A DNA stretch of 64,000 nt from Streptomyces naganishii JCM 4654 (GCF_014650575.1 NZ_BMVF01000007.1:62001-126000); one strand, 5' to 3'. Counted from the first letter of the stretch, positions 17,394 to 26,074 are shown. Notes: generated by a model from the letters alone, not told the origin. Translations and numbers: made by a program.

Positions 17394-18056
17394 ATGGCAC
17401 TGGGTACGGCCACGGTTCTGTACGAGCCGCGCTTCGACGCCGGGCGGATCTGTCTGGACCTCCTCGCCACGACCCACCCCGTGGAACGGCTGGACTCCCT
17501 CCCCCCGCTGCGCGCCTGGATAACCGGCTCCGGACTCGTCCCGCCGGGCACCCCGCTCGCCCACGCCGACACCTCCTGGCTCGCCGGCTTCCGGGAACTG
17601 AGGGTGTGTGTGGGGCAGTTGGTGCGCGGCAGCCTGGGCGGCGAGCACCGCTCGTACGATCTCGGCCCCGGCCGCGACCCCCGCTCGTACGATCTCGGCC
17701 CCGGCCGCGACCCCCGCTCGTACGACCGTGCTCTCAGCCGTGTCAACGATCTCGCCCGTGCCGCCGCGCCCCCGGCCCTCCGTGCCGTGCGCGGTGAAGA
17801 CGGCGGGCTCGTGCGGGAGTTGGCGGGACCGCCCGAGTGCGCCGCCCTGCTCGCCGCCCTCGCGCGGGACGCCGTGGAACTGCTCACCGACCCCGTGGCC
17901 CGGGCGAGCCTGCGTCAGTGCGAGGGCGACAACTGCCCGATCGTGTACCTGGACATGTCGCGCGGGCGCAGAAGGCGCTGGTGCTCCAGCGAGGTGTGCG
18001 GGAACCGCGAACGGGTCGCCCGGCATCGCCGCCGCGCGGCCCTCGCCCGGGCCTGA
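17394..18056 (+). CDS. CGNR zinc-finger, ABATE-domain regulator-like protein
   Basis: A 220-residue protein of the ABATE/CGNR family. The N-terminal ABATE domain begins with CLDLLATTH near residue 21. The C-terminal treble-clef-like zinc finger (about 175-212) has Cys residues in QCEGDNCPIVYLD, then WCSSEVCGNRERVARHR, the CGNR signature. Between them is an 11-residue duplication (see repeat). These proteins are thought to be DNA-binding or stress-related regulators; no target is known. It sits alone between the HemD-like gene and sigU, with its own upstream gap of about 180 bp. Confidence 0.88.
   Translation: MALGTATVLYEPRFDAGRICLDLLATTHPVERLDSLPPLRAWITGSGLVPPGTPLAHADTSWLAGFRELRVCVGQLVRGSLGGEHRSYDLGPGRDPRSYDLGPGRDPRSYDRALSRVNDLARAAAPPALRAVRGEDGGLVRELAGPPECAALLAALARDAVELLTDPVARASLRQCEGDNCPIVYLDMSRGRRRRWCSSEVCGNRERVARHRRRAALARA
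17649..17714. repeat. 33-bp tandem duplication in CGNR gene
   Basis: Two identical 33-bp units (17649-17681 and 17682-17714), with a third partial copy after them. They encode an 11-residue Arg-Ser-Tyr-Asp-Leu-Gly-Pro-Gly-Arg-Asp-Pro segment. The insertion keeps frame and lies between the ABATE domain and the zinc finger. Confidence 0.92.
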
Positions 18057-18353
18057 ACGGCCCGCCGCGCCAGGCCGGATGCCCGGATTGCGGCTCTTGT
18101 GAAGGGGGCCTTCGGGCATCTCCCAAGTGATTTCCGCAACATGCGGTTTGGCGTTCCCGGCCCACGGGCACTGTTGACAGCCTTTCTAACGTGTCGGAAA
18201 TGTAAAGAACACACGGTGGGAATGTGCGCCCATGTCCCGCTCGTCACGTCACCCCGGGGAAAACTGTCGGTCCGGTTTGAACACCACGCGTTCCGCATCC
18301 GTACCCGTCGACGAGCGACCGACTGGGGGAACCCCCGGACATCGGAGGTGGGC

Positions 18354-18929
18354 GTGCGCAAGGATTCCGTCGTGGCCAATGAACGTGGATCGAGGGCCCG
18401 ACATCGCATGTCCCAGCCCTCGGAACCTGACGAGGAGCTGATGCGTGCCCTGTATCGGGAGCACGCCGGACCCCTCCTTGCGTATGTCCTCAGGCTGGTC
18501 GCCGGAGACCGCCAGCGTGCCGAGGACGTGGTGCAGGAGACGCTCATCCGTGCCTGGAAGAACGCCGGCCAGCTCAATCGAGCGACCGGTTCGGTACGCC
18601 CCTGGCTGGTGACGGTCGCCCGGCGCATCGTCATCGACGGCCACCGCAGCCGGCAGGCCCGGCCGCAGGAGGTCGATCCGTCGCCGCTGGAGGTCATCCC
18701 CGCGGAGGACGAGATCGACAAGGCGCTGTGGCTGATGACTCTGTCGGACGCGCTCGACGACCTGACCCCTGCCCACCGGGAGGTCCTCGTCGAGACGTAC
18801 TTCAAGGGGCGTACCGTCAACGAGGCGGCCGAGACACTGGGTATACCCAGCGGCACCGTGCGCTCACGGGTGTTCTACGCCCTGCGGTCGATGAAGCTGG
18901 CTCTGGAGGAGCGGGGGGTGACGGCGTGA
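18354..18929 (+). CDS. sigU: ECF RNA polymerase sigma factor SigU
   Basis: An extracytoplasmic-function sigma factor of 191 residues. Region 2 (LYREHAGPLLAYVLRLV, then AEDVVQETLIRAWK) and region 4 (LTPAHREVLVETYFKGRTVNEAA, then GIPSGTVRSRVFYALRSMK) are both complete. I chose GTG 18354, with GGAGG five bases upstream. The following anti-sigma gene overlaps by one base (TGATG). Identity as SigU rests on the pairing with a HXXXCXXC anti-sigma factor and the flanking HelD, malic enzyme and hupA genes, an order I remember for S. coelicolor sigU. Upstream, a perfect TTGACA occurs at 18174-18179, but I see no convincing matching -10. Confidence 0.92.
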   Translation: MRKDSVVANERGSRARHRMSQPSEPDEELMRALYREHAGPLLAYVLRLVAGDRQRAEDVVQETLIRAWKNAGQLNRATGSVRPWLVTVARRIVIDGHRSRQARPQEVDPSPLEVIPAEDEIDKALWLMTLSDALDDLTPAHREVLVETYFKGRTVNEAAETLGIPSGTVRSRVFYALRSMKLALEERGVTA

Positions 18930-19741
18930 TGAGCATGTACGGGGGGTTCGGAACGGGTGGTTCGGGTATGTCTCGGTCCATGCAGGGATCACCGGCCCCG
19001 AACGAGCACGAGACAGTCGGCGCCTACGCCCTCGGCATCCTCGACGACGCCGAGGCGACCGCCTTCGAGGCCCACCTCGCCACCTGCGAGTGGTGCGCCC
19101 AGCAGCTCGACGAGCTGGCCGGAATGGAACCGATGCTGGCCGCCCTCGCGGACCTGCCCGGCTCCGGTACGCCCGCGATCGGTGAGTCCCTGTCGGCCAA
19201 GCCCAGCCCCAGGGTGGTGGAGAGGCTCGTCGACGAGGTCTCCGAGCGCCGCGCCCAGAAGCGCAGGCGCGGCTTCTACCTGGTCGCGGCGGCCGCGGCG
19301 CTGATCATCGGCGGCCCGATCGCGGTGCTCGCCGCGAGCGGCGGCTCGGACGGCGGGAGCGGTACCAACGTGGCGGCGAGCCCCGCGAAGGCGGCGTTCG
19401 ACACGATGACGGACAAGGTCACCGCGACCGACCCGACGACGCACGCCACCGCGACCGTCGCGCTGGAGAAGAAGGACTGGGGCACCAACGCGGTCCTCCA
19501 GCTGAAGAACGTCACCGGCCCGGAGAAGTGCTCGCTCATCGCCGTCGGCAAGAACGGCGAGCGCGAGACCCTGACCTCCTGGTCCGTGCCGAACTGGGGC
19601 TACGGAGTGCCGAACGCCAAGACGGAGGAGGCCAAGAACCCCCTCTACGTCCGCGGCGGCGCGGCCTTCAAGCCGAACGAGATCGACCACTTCGAGGTCA
19701 TGACCTTCGACGGCAAGCGCATCGTCCAGGTCAACGCATAG
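18929..19741 (+). CDS. rsuA: Zinc-binding anti-sigma factor RsuA
   Basis: The membrane-bound antagonist of the preceding sigma factor, 270 residues. The N-terminal zinc anti-sigma domain has FEAHLATCEWCAQQL (HXXXCXXC) at about residues 46-60. One membrane span follows at about 115-135 (FYLVAAAAALIIGGPIAVLA), then an extracellular domain of about 130 residues that may sense envelope stress. The start ATG 18929 overlaps the sigU stop by one base, which ties synthesis of the pair together. The domain order is typical of a ZAS anti-sigma factor. The inducing signal is unknown. Confidence 0.92.
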   Translation: MSMYGGFGTGGSGMSRSMQGSPAPNEHETVGAYALGILDDAEATAFEAHLATCEWCAQQLDELAGMEPMLAALADLPGSGTPAIGESLSAKPSPRVVERLVDEVSERRAQKRRRGFYLVAAAAALIIGGPIAVLAASGGSDGGSGTNVAASPAKAAFDTMTDKVTATDPTTHATATVALEKKDWGTNAVLQLKNVTGPEKCSLIAVGKNGERETLTSWSVPNWGYGVPNAKTEEAKNPLYVRGGAAFKPNEIDHFEVMTFDGKRIVQVNA

Positions 19742-19824
19742 AGCGCCCGGCGGGACACAGCTTCCGCCGACGGGTCCCCTTCGCGTACGGTTGACGGCTG
19801 CCCAGCACGTCAGAAGGGGGCCCG

Positions 19825-22170
19825 GTGGCCGCTCAGGCTCAACATGATTCCGCGGTCGAATCGGTTCACGACGCGATCGACGGCGCGTCCCGCGCCGACG
19901 TTCACGACCACGCCCACGACTCCGTGCGCGAGCGCGAGATCGGCGTGGAGCAGGCCCACCTGGACCGGGTGTACCGGCGGCTCGAGGAGAAGATCCACGA
20001 GGCCGAGTTCCTCATGCGGGACGCGGCCAGGCGCGGCCAGGTCGGCACGCCCGGCGCGCTGGCCGAGCGGGACGCGCAGGTGTTCCGGGCGGGCGTCCAC
20101 CTCAACCGCCTGAACAACGAGTTCGAGGACTTCCTCTTCGGCCGTATCGACCTGCTGCGCGGCAAGGACGGCAAGAAGGGACCGGACGGCGCCTACACCG
20201 CCGTCGAGCCGGCCGAGGGCGCGGTGCGCGAGGACGGCACCGCGGACATCGCCGAGACGCTGCACATCGGCCGTATCGGCGTCCTCGACGAGGACTACGC
20301 CCCGCTCGTCATCGACTGGCGGGCGCCCGCCGCCGCCCCCTTCTACCGCTCCACCCCGGTCGACCCCGGCCGGGTGGTGCGCCGCCGGGTCATCCGCTCC
20401 AAGGGGCGGCGCGTGCTCGGCGTCGAGGACGACCTGATGCGTCCCGAGCTGAAGGCGTTCCTCGACGGCGACGAGCTGCCCGTGATCGGCGACGGCGCGC
20501 TGATGGCCGCCCTCGGCCGGGCCCGCGGCCACACCATGCGCGACATCGTCGCCTCCATCCAGGCCGAGCAGGACCTGGTCATCCGGGCCCCCGCCGCCTC
20601 CGTGACGTACGTCGAGGGCGGCCCGGGCACCGGCAAGACGGCGGTCGCCCTGCACCGGGCGGCCTACCTGCTCTACCAGGACCGGCGCCGGTACGCGGGC
20701 GGCATCCTGATCGTCTCGCCGACCCCGCTGCTGGTGGCGTACACCGAGGGCGTGCTGCCCTCGCTCGGCGAGGAGGGCCAGGTCGCCATCCGGGCCATCG
20801 GCTCGCTCGTCGACGGCGCCGAGGCCACCGTGTACGACACCCCGTCCGTGGCCCGCGCCAAGGGCTCGTACCGGATGCTGAAGGTGCTGCGGAAGGCCGC
20901 GCGCGGGGCCCTGGAGGCGAACGAGCCGCCCACCCGGCTGCGGGTCGTCGCCTTCGGCCGGCGCCTGGAGCTGGAGGGCGCCGAACTCGACCGGATCCGG
21001 CACACCGCCCTCGGCGGCACGGCCCCGGTCAACCTGCTGCGCCCGCGCGCCCGCAAGCTGCTGCTGGACGCCCTGTGGGCGAAGTCCGGCGCCGGGGCCC
21101 GGCACACCGACCCCGAGCTGGCCGCCGAGCTGCGCTCCTCCTTCGACGAGGACGTCACCGCCGAGGACTCCTTCATCGCCTTCCTCGACGCCTGGTGGCC
21201 CGAGCTGACCCCCGGGGCCGTGCTCGCCGCGATGGCCGACGAGCGGCGCCTGGGCCGCTGGGCGCGCCGGATCCTCAACCCCGGCGAGGTGCGCCGCGTC
21301 GCCCGCTCGCTCAAGCGGGACGGGCACTCGGTGCACGACATCGCCCTGCTGGACGAGCTCCAGGCGATCCTCGGCACCCCGGCCCGCCCGCGCCGCAAGC
21401 GCGAGCTGGACCCCCTGGACCAGCTCACCGGTCTCGAGGAGCTCATGCCGGTGCGCGAGGAGTCGCAGCGCGAGCGGGCCGAGCGGCTGGCGCAGGAGCG
21501 CACGGAGTACGCGCACGTCATCGTGGACGAGGCGCAGGACCTCACGCCCATGCAGTGGCGCATGGTCGGCCGCCGCGGCCGGCACGCCACCTGGACGGTG
21601 GTCGGCGACCCGGCCCAGTCCTCCTGGTCCGACCCGGACGAGGCGGCCGAGGCCCGCGACGAGGCCCTGGGCTCCCGCCCGCGCCGCCGCTTCGAGCTCA
21701 CGGTGAACTACCGCAACCCGGCCGAGATCGCCGAGCTGGCCTCCAAGGTGCTCGCCCTCGCCATGCCCGGCGCGAAAGCCCCCTCCGCGGTGCGTTCCAC
21801 GGGCGTGGAGCCGCGCTTCGCCGTCGCGGACGGCGGCCTCGGGCACACCGTGCGGGAGGAGGCGGCACGCCTGCTGGACCGGGTGGACGGCACGGTCGGC
21901 GTGGTCGTCGCCATGAACCGGCGCGAGGAGGCCCGGCGCTGGCTCGCCGGACTCGGCGACCGGGTGGTGGCGCTGGGCAGCCTGGAGGCCAAGGGCCTGG
22001 AGTACGACGCGACGCTGGTCGTCTCGCCCGCCGAGATCGCCGACGAGTCCCCGGCCGGCCTGCGCGTGCTCTACGTGGCCCTCACCCGGGCCACCCAGCA
22101 GCTCACCGTGGTCTCCGGGGAACGCGACCAGCCGGACGCCTCGGGGGTGCCCGACCTGCTGCGGGACTGA
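19825..22170 (+). CDS. HelD-type RNA polymerase-associated ATPase (UvrD-like)
   Basis: A 781-residue superfamily 1 ATPase of the HelD class, which pries RNA polymerase off nucleic acid and recycles it rather than unwinding DNA. The N terminus (about 25-80) forms the charged helical arm expected to enter the polymerase secondary channel. Walker A is VEGGPGTGKTAVALHRAA (about 256-273); the Walker B motif VIVDEAQDLTP is near 566. Late motifs are LTVNYRNPAE and LYVALTRATQQL. GTG 19825 follows AGAAGGGGG. It is adjacent to sigU, an arrangement I recall in S. coelicolor. It is related to HelR, the rifamycin-protecting paralogue, but I see no rifampicin-associated element upstream. Confidence 0.9.
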   Translation: MAAQAQHDSAVESVHDAIDGASRADVHDHAHDSVREREIGVEQAHLDRVYRRLEEKIHEAEFLMRDAARRGQVGTPGALAERDAQVFRAGVHLNRLNNEFEDFLFGRIDLLRGKDGKKGPDGAYTAVEPAEGAVREDGTADIAETLHIGRIGVLDEDYAPLVIDWRAPAAAPFYRSTPVDPGRVVRRRVIRSKGRRVLGVEDDLMRPELKAFLDGDELPVIGDGALMAALGRARGHTMRDIVASIQAEQDLVIRAPAASVTYVEGGPGTGKTAVALHRAAYLLYQDRRRYAGGILIVSPTPLLVAYTEGVLPSLGEEGQVAIRAIGSLVDGAEATVYDTPSVARAKGSYRMLKVLRKAARGALEANEPPTRLRVVAFGRRLELEGAELDRIRHTALGGTAPVNLLRPRARKLLLDALWAKSGAGARHTDPELAAELRSSFDEDVTAEDSFIAFLDAWWPELTPGAVLAAMADERRLGRWARRILNPGEVRRVARSLKRDGHSVHDIALLDELQAILGTPARPRRKRELDPLDQLTGLEELMPVREESQRERAERLAQERTEYAHVIVDEAQDLTPMQWRMVGRRGRHATWTVVGDPAQSSWSDPDEAAEARDEALGSRPRRRFELTVNYRNPAEIAELASKVLALAMPGAKAPSAVRSTGVEPRFAVADGGLGHTVREEAARLLDRVDGTVGVVVAMNRREEARRWLAGLGDRVVALGSLEAKGLEYDATLVVSPAEIADESPAGLRVLYVALTRATQQLTVVSGERDQPDASGVPDLLRD

Positions 22171-22300
22171 GCCCCGGACGGTGCCCGAGCCGCCGCGGGA
22201 CTGAGCTACAGGCGGTGCCTGACCTGCCTCGCGACCGGGATCCGGGCGCTCCCGCGGCAAGGGGAATGGCTCACGGGCATCTGTTTGTTAGCCTGGGTGT

Positions 22301-22437
22301 GGCACCGGCCCGATCCAAGCCCCCGGGCCCAACCTTAGTCGCTACGAGCGACCACTTGCCGCGAGGCGAGCATGGCGGGTCGGTGTCATTGAACGTCCGA
22401 GAGGTCCACGTCCGAAGTGACGTGGACCTCTTTCGTT
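22301..22437 (+). ncRNA. Probable small structured RNA or long leader before malic enzyme
   Basis: A non-coding stretch between the HelD and malic enzyme genes with three local hairpins followed by a classic intrinsic terminator. Hairpins: GGCCCG (22307-22312) with CGGGCC (22324-22329); GTCGC (22338-22342) with GCGAC (22348-22352); CTTGCC with GGCGAG closing a GCGA tetraloop (22355-22370). The terminator is at 22401-22430 with TTTCGTT after it. A -10-like TAGCCT lies at 22289-22294, giving a start near 22301 and a transcript of about 135 nt. A stem with a T-run is rare in Streptomyces and argues for a real transcript end ahead of the gene. The 5' end is inferred. Confidence 0.6.
22401..22434 (+). 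terminator. Intrinsic terminator of the small RNA
   Basis: A perfect 12-bp stem (GAGGTCCACGTC with GACGTGGACCTC) and a six-base loop, CGAAGT, followed by TTTCGTT. It lies 114 bp before the malic enzyme start, so it would end an upstream transcript or attenuate read-through from it. Confidence 0.85.
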
Positions 22438-22467
22438 CGTGAACAAAACGTCCGTAATCCGATGCGG

Positions 22468-22488
22468 CTACCACGTACTCGGTGGTAG
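22468..22488. promoter_or_regulatory. Inverted repeat upstream of malic enzyme
   Basis: CTACCAC (22468-22474), a seven-base spacer, then GTGGTAG (22482-22488), a perfect 7-bp inverted repeat. It lies between the small-RNA terminator and the ribosome site of the malic enzyme gene, so it is positioned as an operator or a small leader hairpin. No regulator is identified. Confidence 0.45.
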
Positions 22489-22543
22489 GTGCGACGATCG
22501 GACGGCACAACTCGCGACACGGTGAAAGCAGAGGAAGTCGGCC

Positions 22544-23968
22544 ATGGCAACGGCGCCCAGCGTCTCCTACTCGATGACCATCCGGCTGGAGGTGCCCGCG
22601 AGCGGAACGGCCGTCTCGCAGCTCACCACCGCCGTGGAGTCCTCCGGAGGCTCGGTCACCGGCCTCGACGTCACCGCGTCCGGCCACGAGAAGCTCCGTA
22701 TCGACGTCACCATCGCGGCCACCTCCACCGCGCACGCCGACGAGATCGTCGAGAAGCTGCGCGGCATCGAGGGCGTCACGCTCGGCAAGGTCTCCGACCG
22801 TACGTTCCTCATGCACCTCGGCGGCAAGATCGAGATGGCGTCCAAGCACCCCATCCGCAACCGTGACGACCTGTCCATGGTCTACACGCCCGGCGTGGCC
22901 CGCGTCTGCATGGCGATCGCCGAGAACCCCGAGGACGCCCGCCGCCTCACCATCAAGCGCAACTCCGTTGCGGTCGTGACGGACGGCTCCGCGGTGCTGG
23001 GCCTCGGCAACATCGGCCCGAAGGCCGCGCTGCCCGTCATGGAGGGCAAGGCGGCCCTCTTCAAGCGCTTCGCCGGCATCGACGCCTGGCCGCTGTGCCT
23101 GGACACCCAGGACACCGACGCCATCGTCGAGATCGTCAAGGCGATCGCCCCCGGCTTCGCCGGCATCAACCTCGAGGACATCTCCGCCCCGCGCTGCTTC
23201 GAGATCGAGGCCCGGCTGCGCGAGGCCCTGGACATCCCCGTCTTCCACGACGACCAGCACGGCACCGCGATCGTCGTGCTCGCCGCCCTGACCAACGCGC
23301 TGCGCTGCACCGGCAAGTCGATCGAGAGCATCCGGGTCGTGATGTCCGGCGCCGGCGCCGCGGGCACCGCCATCCTCAAGCTGCTGCTCGCCGCGGGCGT
23401 GAAGAACGCCGTCGTGGCCGACATCCACGGCGTGGTCCACGCCGGCCGCGAGGACCTGCGCGAGGCCGCCCCCGGGTCGGCGCTGCGCTGGATCGCCGAC
23501 AACACCAACCCCGAGAACCTCACCGGCACCCTGAAGGAGGCCGTGCGCGGCGCGGACGTCTTCATCGGCGTCTCCGCCCCCAACGTGCTCGACGGCGACG
23601 ACGTGGCCGCCATGGCGGAGGGCGCCATCGTGTTCGCGCTCGCGAATCCCGACCCCGAGGTCGACCCGGCAATCGCCCGCCAGACGGCGGCGGTTGTGGC
23701 CACCGGCCGCTCCGACTTCCCCAACCAGATCAACAACGTGCTGGTCTTCCCGGGCGTCTTCCGCGGCTTGCTGGACGCGCAGTCCCGCACCGTCAACACG
23801 GAGATGATGCTGGCCGCGGCCAAGGCCCTGGCCGACGTGGTCACCGAGGACGAGCTGAACCCGAACTACATCATCCCGTCCGTCTTCAACGACAAGGTCG
23901 CGGGCGCGGTGGCCGGCGCGGTCCGCGACGCGGCGAGGACGGCCGCCCCGGCGGCCTCCGCGTCCTGA
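22544..23968 (+). CDS. NAD-dependent malic enzyme with N-terminal ACT domain
   Basis: A 474-residue malic enzyme that oxidatively decarboxylates malate to pyruvate with reduction of NAD(P). The N-terminal 80 residues form an ACT-like regulatory domain (RLEVPASGTAVSQLTTAVE). The catalytic part follows, with SMVYTPGVARVC, the lysine-containing TIKRNSVAVV, metal-site FHDDQHGTA and the Rossmann signature VMSGAGAAGTAIL, then FPNQINNVL near the end. ATG 22544 has GAGGAAG seven bases upstream. In Streptomyces this enzyme feeds pyruvate and acetyl-CoA production; from the neighbours it matches the NAD-dependent one of the two S. coelicolor enzymes. Confidence 0.93.
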   Translation: MATAPSVSYSMTIRLEVPASGTAVSQLTTAVESSGGSVTGLDVTASGHEKLRIDVTIAATSTAHADEIVEKLRGIEGVTLGKVSDRTFLMHLGGKIEMASKHPIRNRDDLSMVYTPGVARVCMAIAENPEDARRLTIKRNSVAVVTDGSAVLGLGNIGPKAALPVMEGKAALFKRFAGIDAWPLCLDTQDTDAIVEIVKAIAPGFAGINLEDISAPRCFEIEARLREALDIPVFHDDQHGTAIVVLAALTNALRCTGKSIESIRVVMSGAGAAGTAILKLLLAAGVKNAVVADIHGVVHAGREDLREAAPGSALRWIADNTNPENLTGTLKEAVRGADVFIGVSAPNVLDGDDVAAMAEGAIVFALANPDPEVDPAIARQTAAVVATGRSDFPNQINNVLVFPGVFRGLLDAQSRTVNTEMMLAAAKALADVVTEDELNPNYIIPSVFNDKVAGAVAGAVRDAARTAAPAASAS

Positions 23969-24300
23969 GGCCGGGCCCGTCCGGCACCCCTGTGAGGATC
24001 GCCACGGCCGTTCCCCGGCGCGTCGCTGAACCGGGCGCCTCGCCGCGCCCTCTATGGTGACGGCCGGGCCAGCCCTCTTTTCGTGTGACTCCCAAGGGTG
24101 TTCTCACGACTCCTACGGGTGCCGGATTGGCTTTACCGCCGCAGGTGGGGGCAGGATGCCTCCCTGGGCGCGAGGGTCTGGCGACGGACCCGGGTCCGGG
24201 GACCCACCGAGGATCCTGGCAGCATCGGCCTCGCTGTGCCCGATATGCGGCTGAGCCGCGTGGCACGCCTCAACGGCAAGAAGAACATGGGAGTAACAAC
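23969..24300. other. Intergenic region before hupA
   Basis: 332 bp with no convincing gene. It should hold the malic enzyme 3' end and the hupA promoter. GGAG-type sequence (GGGAGTAAC) directly precedes the hupA ATG. A TATGGT-like -10 occurs at about 24053-24058, but without a clear -35. Short frames here have poor codon position bias and no ribosome sites. Confidence 0.6.
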
Positions 24301-24582
24301 ATGAACCGCAGTGAGCTGGTGGCCGCGCTGGCCGACCGCGCCGAGGTGACCCGCAAGGACGCCGACGCCGTGCTGGCCGCGTTCGCCGACGTCGTCGGCG
24401 ACATCGTCTCCAAGGGGGACGAGAAGGTCACCATCCCTGGTTTCCTCACCTTCGAGCGCACCCACCGTGCCGCTCGCACCGCCCGCAACCCGCAGACCGG
24501 CGAGCCGATCCAGATCCCGGCCGGCTACAGCGTGAAGGTCTCCGCGGGCAGCAAGCTCAAGGAATCCGCCAAGGGCAAGTGA
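24301..24582 (+). CDS. hupA: DNA-binding protein HU (HupA)
   Basis: A 93-residue HU nucleoid protein that bends and compacts DNA as a dimer. MNRSELVAALADRAEVTRKD opens the helical dimerisation part. The beta-arm region follows with GFLTFERTHRAARTARNPQT and the conserved tip proline in GEPIQIPAGYSVKVSAG. The length matches the short, vegetative HU of Streptomyces; the second, sporulation-specific HupS has a long Lys-rich tail that is absent here. The gene stands alone and ends at a strong hairpin shared with murA. Confidence 0.97.
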   Translation: MNRSELVAALADRAEVTRKDADAVLAAFADVVGDIVSKGDEKVTIPGFLTFERTHRAARTARNPQTGEPIQIPAGYSVKVSAGSKLKESAKGK

Positions 24583-24643
24583 CCTTGCCGTCGGTACGCC
24601 GCGGGACGGCGTACTCGGCCCCCTAGGGCGGGCCACGACGTCA

Positions 24644-24677
24644 ATGGGGCGGCCCCCCTTCCCGGGGGCCGCCCCAT
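24644..24677. terminator. Bidirectional terminator between hupA and murA
   Basis: A perfect 14-bp stem (ATGGGGCGGCCCCC with GGGGGCCGCCCCAT) and a six-base loop. It sits 62 bp after hupA and 57 bp after the murA stop on the other strand, so it can end both convergent transcripts. Confidence 0.85.
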
Positions 24678-24733
24678 CGTCGTACGCGCGTCCTCGCGCG
24701 GTCAGCGGTCAGCGTCAGCGGCCGGCGTTCGGG

Positions 24734-26074
24734 TCAGCCGAGGGCCTGGCCCGGCAGTTCCACCTTCGCGCCGAGCTCGACGAGCTTCTCCATGAAGTTC
24801 TCGTAGCCGCGGTTGATCAGGTCGATGCCGTGGACACGGGAGGTGCCCTGGGCGGCGAGGGCGGCGATGAGGTACGAGAAGCCGCCGCGCAGGTCGGGGA
24901 TGACCAGGTCGGCGCCCTGGAGCTTCGTCGGGCCGGACACCACCGCGGAGTGCAGGAAGTTGCGCTGCCCGAAGCGGCAGTCCGAGCTGCCCAGGCACTC
25001 GCGGTAGAGCTGGATGTGCGCGCCCATCTGGTTCAGCGCGGAGGTGAAGCCGAGGCGGGACTCGTAGACCGTCTCGTGGATGATCGACAGGCCGGTGGCC
25101 TGGGTCAGCGCGACCACCAGGGGCTGCTGCCAGTCGGTCTGGAAGCCGGGGTGCACGTCCGTCTCCAGCGCGATGGACTTCAACTGCCCGCCGGGGTGCC
25201 AGAAGCGGATGCCCTCGTCGTCGATCTCGAAGGCGCCGCCCACCTTCCGGTAGGTGTTCAGGAACGTCATCATCGAGCGCTGCTGGGCGCCGTGGACGTA
25301 GATGTCGCCCTCGGTCGCCAGCGCCGCCGACGCCCAGGACGCGGCCTCCAGGCGGTCCGCCAGGGCGCGGTGGGTGTAGCCGCCGAGGCTGTCCACGCCG
25401 GTGATGCGGATCGTGCGGTCGGTGTCCATCGCGATGATCGCGCCCATCTTCTGCAGTACGCAGATGAGGTCCTCGATCTCCGGCTCGACCGCCGCGTTGG
25501 ACAACTCCGTGACGCCCTCGGCCAGTACGGCCGTCAGCAGCACCTGCTCGGTCGCGCCCACCGACGGGTACGGCAGGCGGATCTTCGTGCCGCGCAGCCG
25601 CTGCGGCGCCTCCAGGTACTGCCCGTCCGCGCGCTTCTCGATCCGCGCGCCGAACTGCCGCAGCACGTCGAAGTGGAAGTCGATGGGCCGGCCGCCGATG
25701 TCGCAGCCGCCGAGGCCGGGGATGAACGCGTGCCCGAGACGGTGCAGCAGCGGACCGCAGAACAGGATGGGAATGCGCGACGAACCCGCGTGGGCATCGA
25801 TGTCGGCGACGTTCGCGCTCTCCACGTGGGTGGGGTCGAGCACCAGCTCACCCGGCTCCTCACCCGGACGGACCGTGACACCGTGCAGTTGCAGCAGACC
25901 GCGTACGACACGCACGTCACGGATGTCCGGAACGTTGCGCAGCCGACTTGGCGCACTGCCCAGCAGAGCGGCGACCATGGCCTTCGGTACGAGGTTCTTC
26001 GCACCGCGGACACGGATCTCGCCCTCCAGCGGGGTTCCGCCATGGACAAGCAGGACATCGTCGTTGACGGTCAT
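24734..26074 (-). CDS. murA: UDP-N-acetylglucosamine 1-carboxyvinyltransferase MurA
   Basis: The first committed enzyme of peptidoglycan precursor synthesis, 446 residues, transferring enolpyruvate from PEP to UDP-GlcNAc in the cytoplasm. The N-terminal RVRGAKNLVPKAMVAALL carries the conserved Lys-Asn pair. The active-site loop reads GLGGCDIGGRP near residue 120 and keeps the catalytic Cys, the target of fosfomycin. The Asp substitution seen in mycobacteria is not present at that position. The start ATG 26074 is clear. Streptomyces often carry a second murA; by its neighbour hupA this is the copy I would call murA1. Confidence 0.95.
   Translation of the reverse strand: MTVNDDVLLVHGGTPLEGEIRVRGAKNLVPKAMVAALLGSAPSRLRNVPDIRDVRVVRGLLQLHGVTVRPGEEPGELVLDPTHVESANVADIDAHAGSSRIPILFCGPLLHRLGHAFIPGLGGCDIGGRPIDFHFDVLRQFGARIEKRADGQYLEAPQRLRGTKIRLPYPSVGATEQVLLTAVLAEGVTELSNAAVEPEIEDLICVLQKMGAIIAMDTDRTIRITGVDSLGGYTHRALADRLEAASWASAALATEGDIYVHGAQQRSMMTFLNTYRKVGGAFEIDDEGIRFWHPGGQLKSIALETDVHPGFQTDWQQPLVVALTQATGLSIIHETVYESRLGFTSALNQMGAHIQLYRECLGSSDCRFGQRNFLHSAVVSGPTKLQGADLVIPDLRGGFSYLIAALAAQGTSRVHGIDLINRGYENFMEKLVELGAKVELPGQALG

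Noticed and set aside
19741..19825. Rifampicin-associated element before the HelD gene, which would mark HelR
   Set aside because: The 83-bp gap shows no such inverted element; the protein is therefore called HelD-type only.
22338..22352. Guanidine-II (mini-ykkC) riboswitch because of a TACGA loop
   Set aside because: Only one hairpin has an ACG-type loop, the second loop is GCGA, and the element is followed by a terminator rather than a ribosome site.
25690..25720. Asp-for-Cys substitution in MurA that would give fosfomycin resistance
   Set aside because: The motif reads GLGGCDIGGRP; the catalytic Cys is present and the Asp is the next residue.
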